From Streptomyces sp. NBC_00370 (GTDB taxonomy: Bacteria > Actinomycetota > Actinomycetes > Streptomycetales > Streptomycetaceae), in contig NZ_CP107968.1 in NCBI RefSeq assembly GCF_036084755.1, positions 124,001 to 188,000 of the forward strand: a stretch of 64,000 nt of DNA, given 5' to 3'. Position numbers and translations under genes: made by a program. Shown here piece after piece: positions 26,545 to 34,181 of this stretch (position 1 is its first letter; each line of letters opens with the position of its first letter). Below the pieces are notes generated by a model, which saw nothing but the letters and a program-made list of their open reading frames with translations, was not told where the DNA came from and did not search any database.

Positions 26545-27977
26545 ATGAGCCCAGGCAACGATCCCCGACTGGCCGTCCTGCGCGAGCTGCTGGCTACGGG
26601 TAAGCCGGCCAAGGTGGGTAAGGCCGTCGAGGAACTCGTTCTTATCCCGGACGACGGAACAGCGCTCGCGCTGGCCGCCCAGGCGGGGAGCGCGGCTGAG
26701 CTCTCCTCGGAGTCGCTGGTACGGCTGTGGTCCCGAGCAGCCGATCCGGACGGCTTTTGCGCGGTCCTGCTCGCCCCGGCCCTCGTACGCGAGAGGCGGA
26801 CGTCGATACGCCTGCGCCGGATGACATCGCTGACCGGTCTGCGTCACCTCAGCACACTCCGCAGCCTGCACGTCTACCGCTGCAAGGAGATCACGGACCT
26901 CACCGAGGCGGGCATGCTCACCAGCCTCACAGATCTCGACCTCAACAGCTGCGCGGGTATTGCGGACCTGACCCCGATCAGCCGCCTCACCGGGCTGACC
27001 CGCCTTGGTTTGCACCGCTGCCGGGCGGTTCAGAGTGCCGCGCCCCTGCTGGCGCTGAAGAAGTTGCGCGAGCTGGACCTCAGCATGACCGGGGTGCGGT
27101 CCGCCGACGGATTCACCACGGGTTACCCGCGCTGGAGAAACTCTCCCTGCGCGGGTGCCGCTCCTTCAAGGATGCCTCTCACCTGTCCGGGCTGACTCGG
27201 CTCGTCGAGCTGGACCTCGGCTGGACCGGGATCCGTGACCTGAAAAGCCTGCGTGCCGTTCCCGCTGTGACCCGCCTGGACCTGCGCAGTTGTGGCCACC
27301 TGCACGACCTGGGGGGCATCGACGCGATGCCCGGCCTGACCGAGCTGATCCTGCACGACTGCCCCCGCCTGGAGACGCTCCGAGGGCTCGGCCCGCACCC
27401 CCGCCTGAACCAGCTCGACATCAAGAACTGCCCCCGGCTGACCGACCTGAATGCGATGTCCGCGCTGACCCGGCTGAAGAGACTGACCGTCGAAGGATGC
27501 GAACAGCTCACCTCCCTGCGGGGTATCGGCACACTCCACTCCCTGGAGTCGGTCGAACTCACCGGCTGCCCCGCCTGCGGGACTTCTCCGCGCTCACACA
27601 ACTGCCGGCACTGCACGAGCTGAGCCTGCGAGGGCTCGGGCAGCTCCGCGACCTCACACCGTTCGCAGCCGTACCGGCACTGGTGTCCCTGCACGTGAAC
27701 CAATGCGACGGCCTGGTAACACTGGAGGGGACTCGAAAGCCAGGACCATCTGGCCGAACTCGACGTCTCCAACTGTCAGAATCTGCGCCTGCCCGGCGGA
27801 CTCGGTGACCTGCCCGCCCTGAGCAGGGCGGCGCTCCAGCACTGCCCCTCACTGACCGGTCTCGACGGCTTCGGAGACCTGCCGGCACTGCGCCGGCTCT
27901 ACGTCGCGTACTGCCCGGTGCTGATGGACCCCGGCGGCCTGGCCGGCGCCCCGCTGGACGACCTGAACCTCACGCGG
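26545..27977 (+). pseudogene. Leucine-rich-repeat protein, frameshifted and cut by an IS fragment
   Basis: From ATG 26545 a short helical N-terminus leads into LRRs of about 23 residues (LRSLHVYRCKEITDLT, LTDLDLNSCAGIADLTPISR). The reading frame changes near 27125 (continuing LEKLSLRGCRSFKDASHL), near 27573 (LRDFSALTQLPALHELSLRG) and near 27735 (LAELDVSNCQNLRLPGGL). It ends at 27977, where the sequence GAPLDDLNLTRL runs directly into an IS5 transposase end. The missing 3' end of an LRR gene lies at 32968-33289. Each frame remains protein-like, so decay is recent or some indels are sequencing errors. Function unknown. Confidence 0.75.
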
Positions 27978-28231
27978 CTACCTCACCTGCGAAAATGGTT
28001 GTGGGGCAAACGCATCGGCGTCCGCATCGCCCGCAAAGGCATCGAGTCAAACGAACGATTAGGCCGCCGAAGGTGGGTCATCGAACGCACCATGTCCTGG
28101 CTCACCGGTTACCGCAGACTCAACCACCGCTACGAACGCCACCCCCGCAACTACCTGGCCTTTCTCGGGCTCGCAGCAGCCATCTGCTGCTACAAACGCT
28201 TCCGCAACCTCACCATGTAGGACACGGTCTT
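27978..28231 (+). mobile_element. IS5-family element, right-end fragment
   Basis: About 250 bases: the codons for PHLRKWLWGKRIGVRIARKG, RRRWVIERTMSWLTGYRRLN and the terminal CCYKRFRNLTM, then the element end TAGGACACGGTCT. It is nearly identical to the same part of the complete copy at 51327-52191 and carries only the last catalytic Glu (IERTMSW). The left part is missing and the LRR gene is fused to it. Confidence 0.8.
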
Positions 28232-28696
28232 AGCCAAACCGAGGGTCGTCGGCTACATTGCGCGCGATTTTGCAGGGGCAGACTCTGCCTGCGGGTGGAT
28301 CCTTCGGCGGCTGCTGGTCAGAGAGAGGCCGGGGTCGCGGAAGCTGTGGCGTTCCCGCTTGGGGATCGGAAGGGCAGGGGGCGCAGCCCGCCGGGCATCG
28401 TGATGCAGCAGACGCATCCCTGGCGGCCTTGGTCCCCATGGGGGTTCTTGTGAAACGCGCGCTCTGGGCGGCGCGCAGGATCGAGTTGAGGCCGTTCCCA
28501 CGTCCCGAACCCTCTCCTGAGCGATCAGGTTCGGCACACGATTCGAGGCCGGAAGGAAAGCTGACGGGCTTTCCCGGCCGGGGTGAGGTAGGGCCACTTT
28601 CGGGTGACAGCAGCGCGAAGCGGCGTGTCAGAACTCAGCGGAGTCAGAGAATGATCACCTGTCCCGTCAACCCCGTTGATGAGAGTGAGTGTCCCC
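28232..28696. other. Gap before the TCTP gene
   Basis: No coding frame with a believable start or content on either strand and no hairpin. The last 20 bases contain GAGAGTGAG, a possible ribosome binding site for the TCTP gene. I could not place a promoter. Confidence 0.3.
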
Positions 28697-29188
28697 GTGA
28701 AGGTCTACAAGGATGTCCTCGGCTACTACCAGGACGAACTGTTCAGTGATGCTTTCCCCATCGAGGAGTTGGCCGCCCTGTACGCGGTGACCGCTAAGTC
28801 GGTGACCAAGGACCTCTCGGTCAAGGTCGACATCGGGGCCAGCGAGAGCGCAGAGGACGGCGGAGCCGGTGCCGGCACGATCCAGGTGATCGACCTGGTC
28901 GACACCCATCGGTTGCAGGTGGCCAGCCTTGACAAGAGGAGCTACATGACCCACCTGAAGAAGTACCTGACGGGAATTCAGAGCCACCTGGGGCCGGGCA
29001 CGGTGGAGGAGTTCAAGAAGACCTCGCAGGAAACGGCCAAGGCCATGCTCGCCGACTTCGACAGCTACACCTTCTACCAGGGCGAGAACCTGGACGCCGA
29101 AGGAATGGTGGCTTTCGCCCGCCCCGCCGGGAACGACACGTGGACCTTCAACTTCTGGAAGCCCGGAGTGCGTGCCGAACAGAACTGA
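28697..29188 (+). CDS. TCTP-family protein (translationally controlled tumour protein homologue)
   Basis: 163 residues from GTG 28697; ATG 28679 is also in frame but has no ribosome binding site, and TCTPs begin very close to YKD. The match to eukaryotic TCTP runs end to end: VKVYKDVLGYYQDELFSDAF, VDIGASESAE (signature 1 region, IGA.ASAE), DTHRLQVASLDKRSYMTHLK, KYLTGIQSHLGPGTVEEFKK, FDSYTFYQGENLDAEGMVAF (signature 2, F-x4-FY-x-GE) and the closing TFNFWKPGVRAE. Length equals the family norm (about 170). No signal peptide, so cytoplasmic. Eukaryotic TCTPs bind GTPases, Ca2+ and chaperone clients; no bacterial role is known to me. It is followed on the same strand by a pseudo-proteinase K gene. 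Confidence 0.85.
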   Translation: MKVYKDVLGYYQDELFSDAFPIEELAALYAVTAKSVTKDLSVKVDIGASESAEDGGAGAGTIQVIDLVDTHRLQVASLDKRSYMTHLKKYLTGIQSHLGPGTVEEFKKTSQETAKAMLADFDSYTFYQGENLDAEGMVAFARPAGNDTWTFNFWKPGVRAEQN

Positions 29189-29533
29189 GATGCGGCACTG
29201 AGCCGCACCCACCACGACTCCCGCACGGCGATGGCTTCCCGTGAGGAGGGGACATGATTCTTCGCCTTGCCCTTCACCGTTGGCGGCGCCCGCCCGATGG
29301 CGCGTGGCCGACGCCGTTCCCGAGATCTGTAGCTGTTGCCCAGGCCAGGCGTGTCCGTCACGCGCCCGCCCCCGGCCGGTCGGGTGACGGAGTCCGAACT
29401 GTTCACTCCGGGAGGTGGTTTGCCGGCCGTTGGGCTGGGCAACCCCCTTGGCCCGGGTGTGATGATCACCGCCACCAGAGTCGGAGGACTACCTGCCTGC
29501 CGACGTCGACGACCCGCGAAGGAGCGAACCACG
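29189..29533. other. Spacer between the TCTP and pseudo-protease genes
   Basis: 345 bases with no supported gene. A frame upstream of 29534 is open but reads Pro/Arg-rich and lacks a ribosome binding site; GAAGGAGCG at its end serves the next gene. No terminator hairpin is obvious, so co-transcription of the two genes is possible. Confidence 0.3.
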
Positions 29534-30427
29534 ATGGCAGTCACCACCCAGACCCGCGCCCCCTGGGGCCTCGCCCGGATCTCCCACCGCCCGAAGCTGA
29601 ATGTCTCCACCATGAACAAGTACGAGCACCACGAGACGGCCGGCGAAGGCGTCGACGTGTACATCCTGTCCACGGGCGTGAACGTCAATCACGAGGACTT
29701 CGAGGGCCGGGCCAGTTGGGAATTCGGCCAGGTGATCGAGTACGACGACCAGGAGGACATCCACGGCCGGGGCACCCAGCTGGCCGGCATCGTCGCCGGA
29801 CAAAAGCACGGTGTCGCAAAGCGGGCCAACATCATCGCCATGAAGGTGTCGCACGCCGAGGAAGCAGCGGACACCAAGACGCTGATCGAGGCCCTGAAGG
29901 TATCGGCGGAAAAAGCTCTGCAGCTGCGGCGGCCCTCTGTCATCCTGCTCGACGCCCACGGGGCGAACAGCAAGAACGCCGAGCTCGACGCCATGGTCAA
30001 CACCTGCGTAAGCAAGGGGATCTTCGTCGTCGTCCCGGCCGGAGACGACAACCAGGACGTGTCCGACCACTCACCCGCCGGCGCATCCGGCGCGTTCACC
30101 GTGGGAAGCTCCACCCTCTCGGACGAGCGCAGCCCCTCCTCCAACTACGGCCCCGCCGTCGACATCTTCGCCCCCGGCGACAACATCGTCTCAACCGTCG
30201 CGGACAGCAACAACAACAACGCGACCGGCGTCATGGCCGGCTGCGGTACCCCGCAGGCCGCGGCACACGCCGCCGGACTGGCCGCGTACCTGCTCTCCAC
30301 CTCCGCGGACGTGACGACCGCCAACGTGCGGGACGCCATCACCGCCCTGGCCACCAAGGACGCCCTGACCGGGGTGCCGGAAGGCACGAGCAACCTGCTG
30401 GCCTTCAATAACGCCAGCACCGCCTGA
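29534..30427 (+). CDS. Proteinase-K-fold pseudoprotease (S8 family, all catalytic residues replaced)
   Basis: 297 residues from ATG 29534 with GAAGGAGCG nine bases upstream. It aligns along its whole length with mature fungal-type proteinase K: APWGLARISHRPK, TAGEGVDVYILSTGVNVNHE, GVAKRANIIAMKV, GIFVVVPAGDDNQD, SSNYGPAVDIFAPGDNIVST, HAAGLAAYLL and GTSNLLAFNN. The catalytic Asp is Ser46 (YILSTGV for YIIDTGV), the His is Arg79 (GRGTQLAG for GHGTHVAG), the Ser is Pro240 (GTPQAAAHAAG for GTSMATPHVAG) and the oxyanion Asn is Asp171 (AGDDN for AGN.N). No signal peptide or propeptide exists; the protein begins at the mature N-terminus. So it is a cytoplasmic, non-proteolytic fold, perhaps a binding protein. 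Its neighbour is TCTP. Confidence 0.85.
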   Translation: MAVTTQTRAPWGLARISHRPKLNVSTMNKYEHHETAGEGVDVYILSTGVNVNHEDFEGRASWEFGQVIEYDDQEDIHGRGTQLAGIVAGQKHGVAKRANIIAMKVSHAEEAADTKTLIEALKVSAEKALQLRRPSVILLDAHGANSKNAELDAMVNTCVSKGIFVVVPAGDDNQDVSDHSPAGASGAFTVGSSTLSDERSPSSNYGPAVDIFAPGDNIVSTVADSNNNNATGVMAGCGTPQAAAHAAGLAAYLLSTSADVTTANVRDAITALATKDALTGVPEGTSNLLAFNNASTA

Positions 30428-30760
30428 GACGGCAACCGCGCCCCGCCCGCCCCGACTGAGGCCATCTGCCGGCTACGGAAGGGGCGCCGCACGCTACCGC
30501 GCAGGCTTCCCGCGTGCGCGGGCACGATGGTGGCGGCGCACGGCGGCCGCCACGGCGATCCCGGTTGCACGGCCAGAGCGGTCCAGAGCGGCGGGTTCCG
30601 CCGGTCGGTGCCGTCGAGGCCGCAGCTCGACGCGGGCCCCCGCTTCCCCGGGGAACGACGACCTGAAAGCGGGCGGGGCGACGACGGCGCCGTCATCTTC
30701 GCGCGGGGCCCGCACCCGCTCCGATGGGCCGAGGTCCAGGCGGGCGAAGAAACCCAACGG
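30428..30760. other. Gap without a supported gene
   Basis: GC-rich, with only antisense-type frames on both strands and no domain motif. It separates two convergent transcription units. Confidence 0.3.
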
Positions 30761-30787
30761 CCCCTGCCGCCGACACTGCGGCAGGGG
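30761..30787. terminator. Hairpin terminator
   Basis: CCCCTGCCGC pairs perfectly with GCGGCAGGGG across a 7-base loop, just past the stop (30800) of the minus-strand secreted-peptide gene and also downstream of the pseudo-protease gene. Confidence 0.75.
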
Positions 30788-30799
30788 TCGTGGGCGCGG

Positions 30800-31057
30800 T
30801 CAGTGACCGATGTGGTTGAGCAGGTTGGCGTTCGACCCGTTGTTCTGGTGCTCACCGATCCAGTGGCCACCGACGGGGACGACTGCGCTCTGATGACCGC
30901 CGGTTTCAGCAACGGGGCCGCTGAAGCCATCGTGGCTGTGGTTGTTCGCGGCCTGGATGCCCCCCTCAGTGAATTGTTCGGTGCCGTTGTCAGCGTGAGC
31001 CATGGGGGCGGCGAGGGACAGGGCGAGCGCGGGAAGAACCGCGAGCATCTTCTTCAT
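30800..31057 (-). CDS. Small secreted protein, paralogue A
   Basis: 85 residues from ATG 31057 (in-frame upstream ATGs at 31066 and beyond are possible). A clean signal peptide, MKKMLAVLPALALSLAAPMA with cleavage after HA, leaves about 60 residues. The mature part is rich in Asn, Gly and His and contains AVVPVGGHWIGEHQNNGSN followed by NLLNHIGH. The same order (VVPVGG.W.G.H......N.LNH) is found in the protein encoded at 31694-31930. It is not a chaplin: the chaplin Val-rich core and paired Cys are missing. Probably an exported surface or signalling protein; function unknown. Confidence 0.7.
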   Translation of the reverse strand: MKKMLAVLPALALSLAAPMAHADNGTEQFTEGGIQAANNHSHDGFSGPVAETGGHQSAVVPVGGHWIGEHQNNGSNANLLNHIGH

Positions 31058-31131
31058 GGGCTGCATAACGATCATGAGATCGCTGCGGTGCGCCTCCATA
31101 CGGATAGCGCGGGGCTGTTGCCGCCGGCCCG

Positions 31132-31680
31132 TCACTGCATGCTGAGGCCGTGCATCGTATGCGGGCCATCAGCGAGGTGGCTGACGTCAGGCCCTGCGCC
31201 GACGCGCCGGGGTCCCTGCTCTTGGTCGTCGGACAAGGATTGACTGGGGCCGGGGATGAAGCCGTCCAGAACGGATCGGGTTTCGGCTTCAACGGCTAAA
31301 GCCTGGACTCTGTGCAGGAGCCCATGGCAGTCACGGCACAAAACCTGCACGTTGCTGTCTACGTCCTCGCCCCCGAGCGCAAGCGGCTGTAGATGGTCCA
31401 CGTCCACCCCACCGGCTAGGACGAGCAAGCCGCACCGTACACAGCGGGCACCACCACGGGCACCGACCAGGGCACGGAGACGAGCGGCCCCCGAAACCAC
31501 CCGGACCAGCACCGCACGGCGAGCACGGACCGAAGCCCGCTTGCCGTGGTCCTAGTGGTGGCTCTCGCAGCGTCCGCGGTGTGTCGCCGGCTCGGTGCAG
31601 TCGATACAGCGCACGGTGCCGCACCCCCCATCTTTGTTCTGACATCTGAGTGACAGAGCGTGCCTCTCGCCCGAGTCCAT
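31132..31680 (-). pseudogene. HNH endonuclease interrupted by an in-frame TAG
   Basis: The minus frame from ATG 31680 reads CQNKDGGCGTVRCIDCTEPA, THRGRCESHH, then TAG (31552-31554), and continues in the same frame with DHGKRASVRARRAVLVRV and the complete HNH core: CVRCG, DVDHLQPLALGG, SNVQVLCRDCHGLLH, with four zinc-type Cys. Without the stop it would be about 182 residues of the size and Cys layout of small HNH nucleases. A shorter product from GTG 31512 (126 residues), containing the whole core, could still be made. Confidence 0.6.
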
Positions 31681-31693
31681 CGTTCTGCTGATC

Positions 31694-31930
31694 ATGAAGA
31701 AAATCGTTGCAACTGCCGCCCTTGCCCTCACGGGCCTCGCCCTCGCCGCCCCAGCCCACGCCGACGACGGAGACAACTTCGGGTCGGGCGTCAACGCTCC
31801 CAACAACTCGAATTTCAGTGCCCCGGATTCCTGCTTCCAGGAACTCGCCGTTGTGCCCGTCGGTGGGCCCTGGGTTGGCAACCACTTCAACCACTGCACC
31901 AACGGCAACGTTCTCAACCACTCGCGCTAG
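31694..31930 (+). CDS. Small secreted protein, paralogue B
   Basis: 78 residues from ATG 31694. Signal peptide MKKIVATAALALTGLALAAP with cleavage after AHA. The 54-residue mature part contains LAVVPVGGPWVGNHFNHCTN and NGNVLNHSR, matching paralogue A, but it has two Cys (DSC and HC) that could form a disulfide. It diverges from the broken HNH gene by 13 bases. Small exported proteins of this sort are frequent in Streptomyces; no activity can be assigned. Confidence 0.75.
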   Translation: MKKIVATAALALTGLALAAPAHADDGDNFGSGVNAPNNSNFSAPDSCFQELAVVPVGGPWVGNHFNHCTNGNVLNHSR

Positions 31931-32180
31931 CCCCTGCCTAGGACCCCTCGGCGGCATGTTCGTTGGTCTCCCGCGTGCCCACCCCAGGAGTCGAACCGGG
32001 AACTCTGCGGATTGTTTGCGGGTCTCCCTTTCATGGCCGGTACCGCGCACCTCTGTCATTGGGTCATGTGGGGCTCGGGTCGTCCTCGCCGTACTCCTTG
32101 CGAGTGGCATTGCAAATGGTCGCCGCCGCGTTGGGTATGCACTCCGTTGTCAAGACAGTTGATAGCGAAGGACGAGAACT

Positions 32181-32375
32181 ATGCGCGCAAACGTTGGCGA
32201 CACGCTCACCGTTTTCGACCGGTCCGGTGGTGGAGGACGCTCCGGAACGATCAAGGAAGTGAAGGGAGACAGCGGCAACCCTCCTTACGTCGTGGAGTTC
32301 GAGGACGGACATAGCGGTCTCGTCCATCCCGGCCCGGACTCGGTGATCACCCCCAGCGGCACCAAGAGCGACTAG
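32181..32375 (+). CDS. DUF1918-type small protein
   Basis: 64 residues from ATG 32181 with AAGGACGAG upstream. MRANVGDTLTVFDRSGGGGR, then TIKEVKGDSGNPPYVVEFED and HSGLVHPGPDSVIT follow the DUF1918 pattern (VGD.L.V........G.I.EV.G..G.PPY.V...DGH..L..PGPD.....), a small SH3-like beta barrel common in actinobacteria. Cytoplasmic, function unknown. It stands alone. Confidence 0.85.
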   Translation: MRANVGDTLTVFDRSGGGGRSGTIKEVKGDSGNPPYVVEFEDGHSGLVHPGPDSVITPSGTKSD

Positions 32376-32414
32376 CTCGTCTCGTCCTCGCCGGCTCGGT
32401 TGGCCCGTCACGAT

Positions 32415-32495
32415 GGGGAGACCACACGTGCTTGCAACCCCGTCCGACGCCCCCGGTCAACGGGGGGGGTTACTAGTGGGCGGTGTGGTCTCCCC
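32415..32495. repeat. 13-bp perfect inverted repeat with inner hairpin
   Basis: GGGGAGACCACAC (32415-32427) and GTGTGGTCTCCCC (32483-32495) are perfect complements 55 bases apart. The interior has a further CCCCCGGTCAACGGGGG hairpin. It could be a terminator for the DUF1918 gene or a remnant of a mobile element end. Confidence 0.5.
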
Positions 32496-32967
32496 GCGAG
32501 GGCCGGTGCCGTGCACCTTGCCACAAAGGCAAGTGGGCGCCGAGGAATCACCGCAAATGCAGTGAATGCGGTATCAACTGGCCGGAAGCTACTGAGCGTC
32601 ACTGCTGCCCATGATCGCGCGGAAATGCCCTCGGAATGGCGAAACCTACAACGGTGAAGGTTCCGCAAGTTCGCGAGTATCCGCAGTTCACTCACCTGGG
32701 CGTTGGCTTCGATGAGCAAACTTGGCTCCGGGGACTCGTCGCTTGATCATGAGCAAAACCCTCTGCGAGCTCCGCTCGCGAGGTAGCGCTGGGTAGCGTG
32801 AGCTGTCGTGCGTACGAAGGCGCACAGGTGCGGATGCGAAGGAATGACATGGTTCCTCGGCGTGGTGGCCAGCAGGCCGCGCGCGAGTCAGACCGCTGGG
32901 ATTCGCGGCTGAAGGGGAGCTTCAAGTGTCACGATGATCGCCGGTATGAGTAAGAAGCCGTATTCAG
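32496..32967. other. Gap without a supported gene
   Basis: No convincing frame, domain or hairpin on either strand up to the LRR fragment. Composition is somewhat less GC-rich than the neighbourhood. Confidence 0.3.
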
Positions 32968-33289
32968 AGTCCTCCGTCTCGGCACGCCTGAGCTGAGGGA
33001 CATCACTGCGCTACGCCGGCTGAACGACCTCATGGACCTCGACCTCTCAGGCTGCCACTCCCTCAAGGACGAGGACCTCCGTGCGCTCCTCGACCTGCCG
33101 TCCCTGGTGAAGATCGGCCTGCCCATCGAACTCCTGCGAGCTCTCTGGGACGGAGCCCCGAGTCCGGTGTACTACGAAATCGGGGAACGGGAAGTCGACG
33201 TCTGGCGCCCCTCCTCCGACCGCGCCCAGAAAATATCTGAGATCTGCGCTGAGCGCCTGCGCACGGGCCAGGCCGGCGTCACTCCCTGA
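32968..33289 (+). pseudogene. 3' fragment of a leucine-rich-repeat gene
   Basis: Open frame RVLRLGTPELRDITALRRLN, then LMDLDLSGCHSLKDEDLRAL and a non-repeat C-terminus PSPVYYEIGEREVDVW...ERLRTGQAGVTP before TGA. The repeats have the same L-x-x-L-D-L-x-x-C style as the LRR gene at 26545-27977, which lacks its 3' end, so this is probably the other half of that gene, now 5 kb away. There is no start codon with a ribosome binding site; an internal ATG (33032) is unlikely to be used. Confidence 0.6.
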
Positions 33290-33405
33290 GCGTCACCCCA
33301 CAACAGGCCGGGTGAGGCCCGCAGCAGACTCGACGGATGACCGATGAGTTTTGACCGGACGGCGAGTCGGTACTACTGACAGGCACCCGACCACCCGGAG
33401 GAACC

Positions 33406-34107
33406 ATGTCCGCCAGCAGCAATGCCTCAGCTCTGCCCCCTGTCGTCGACGCCGCCAGTTGGGAGAAGGAGTTGGCAGCGCTGCGGGTGCGGGAAAAGGC
33501 GGCCACGCGTGAGCTGGACGCGATCGCGGCGCAGCGGCGCCGACTGCCGATGGTCGAGATGCCGGACTACGTGCTGGAGGGCGAGGAGGGACCCGTCCGG
33601 CTCGCGGACATCTTCGGTGAGCACCCTCAGCTGATCGTCTACAGCCACATGTGGCACGAGGGTGCCGCGTGGCAGTGCGGGGGCTGCACCGGCTTCACTT
33701 CACAGTTCACCCGGCTTGCGGGCCTGGAGAAGTTCGACGCCCGGTTCGTGATCGTCACCCAGGGCCCGATCGACGAGGCACTCGCGTACAGGCGCAAGGT
33801 GGGCAACACGATGACCTGGTACTCGACGGCGAACAGTACGTTCGGCAGTGATGTCGGCGCCCCGCCGAACGGTGGGTTCGCGGTCAACGTCTTCCTGCGC
33901 GACGGCGACACGGTCTACCGCACCTGGCACACGGACGGCCGCGGCACCGAGCAGCTGAGCCATCTGTTCCCCCTGGTCGACGTCCTGCCCTACGGACGCC
34001 AAGAGGAGTGGCAGGACTCCCCGGAGGGCTGGCCCCAGTCGCCCACCTACAGCCGCTGGGCGTCCTCGCAGGAGATCGCGACCGCGTACGGAGAACCCAC
34101 CAACTGA
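33406..34107 (+). CDS. DUF899-family thioredoxin-like protein
   Basis: 233 residues from ATG 33406 with CCGGAGGAACC upstream. WEKELAALRVREKAATRELD, then AAQRRRLPMVEMPDYVLEG, is the N-terminal DUF899 signature; LADIFGEHPQLIVYSHMWHE with the cysteines of CGGCTGFTSQF corresponds to its thioredoxin-fold core, and FVIVTQGPIDEALAYRRKVG and GGFAVNVFLRDGDTVYRTWH complete it. Cytoplasmic, function unknown, often annotated as dithiol-disulfide isomerase-like. It precedes an MFS exporter by 75 bases on the same strand. Confidence 0.85.
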   Translation: MSASSNASALPPVVDAASWEKELAALRVREKAATRELDAIAAQRRRLPMVEMPDYVLEGEEGPVRLADIFGEHPQLIVYSHMWHEGAAWQCGGCTGFTSQFTRLAGLEKFDARFVIVTQGPIDEALAYRRKVGNTMTWYSTANSTFGSDVGAPPNGGFAVNVFLRDGDTVYRTWHTDGRGTEQLSHLFPLVDVLPYGRQEEWQDSPEGWPQSPTYSRWASSQEIATAYGEPTN

Positions 34108-34181
34108 GAGGCCCGGTTCGAGACCAGGCGGAGGTGCGTCCGGGACAACGGCGGTTGCGCGCGATACTGTAAAAAGATGAC

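Noticed and set aside
29254..30411. Long overlapping plus-strand frame across the pseudoprotease gene
   Set aside because: Arg/Gly/His-rich out-of-frame translation; the proteinase-K-like frame explains the region fully.
30800..31930. Chaplin or rodlin identity for the small secreted proteins
   Set aside because: They lack the chaplin Val/Asn core with paired Cys and the rodlin repeats; only size and signal peptide agree.
31974..32045. tRNA-like 3' half on the minus strand (GGTTCGACTCC T-loop-like motif)
   Set aside because: The T-stem has a mismatch and I could not fold an anticodon arm, D-arm or acceptor stem; kept only as a possible attachment-site relic.
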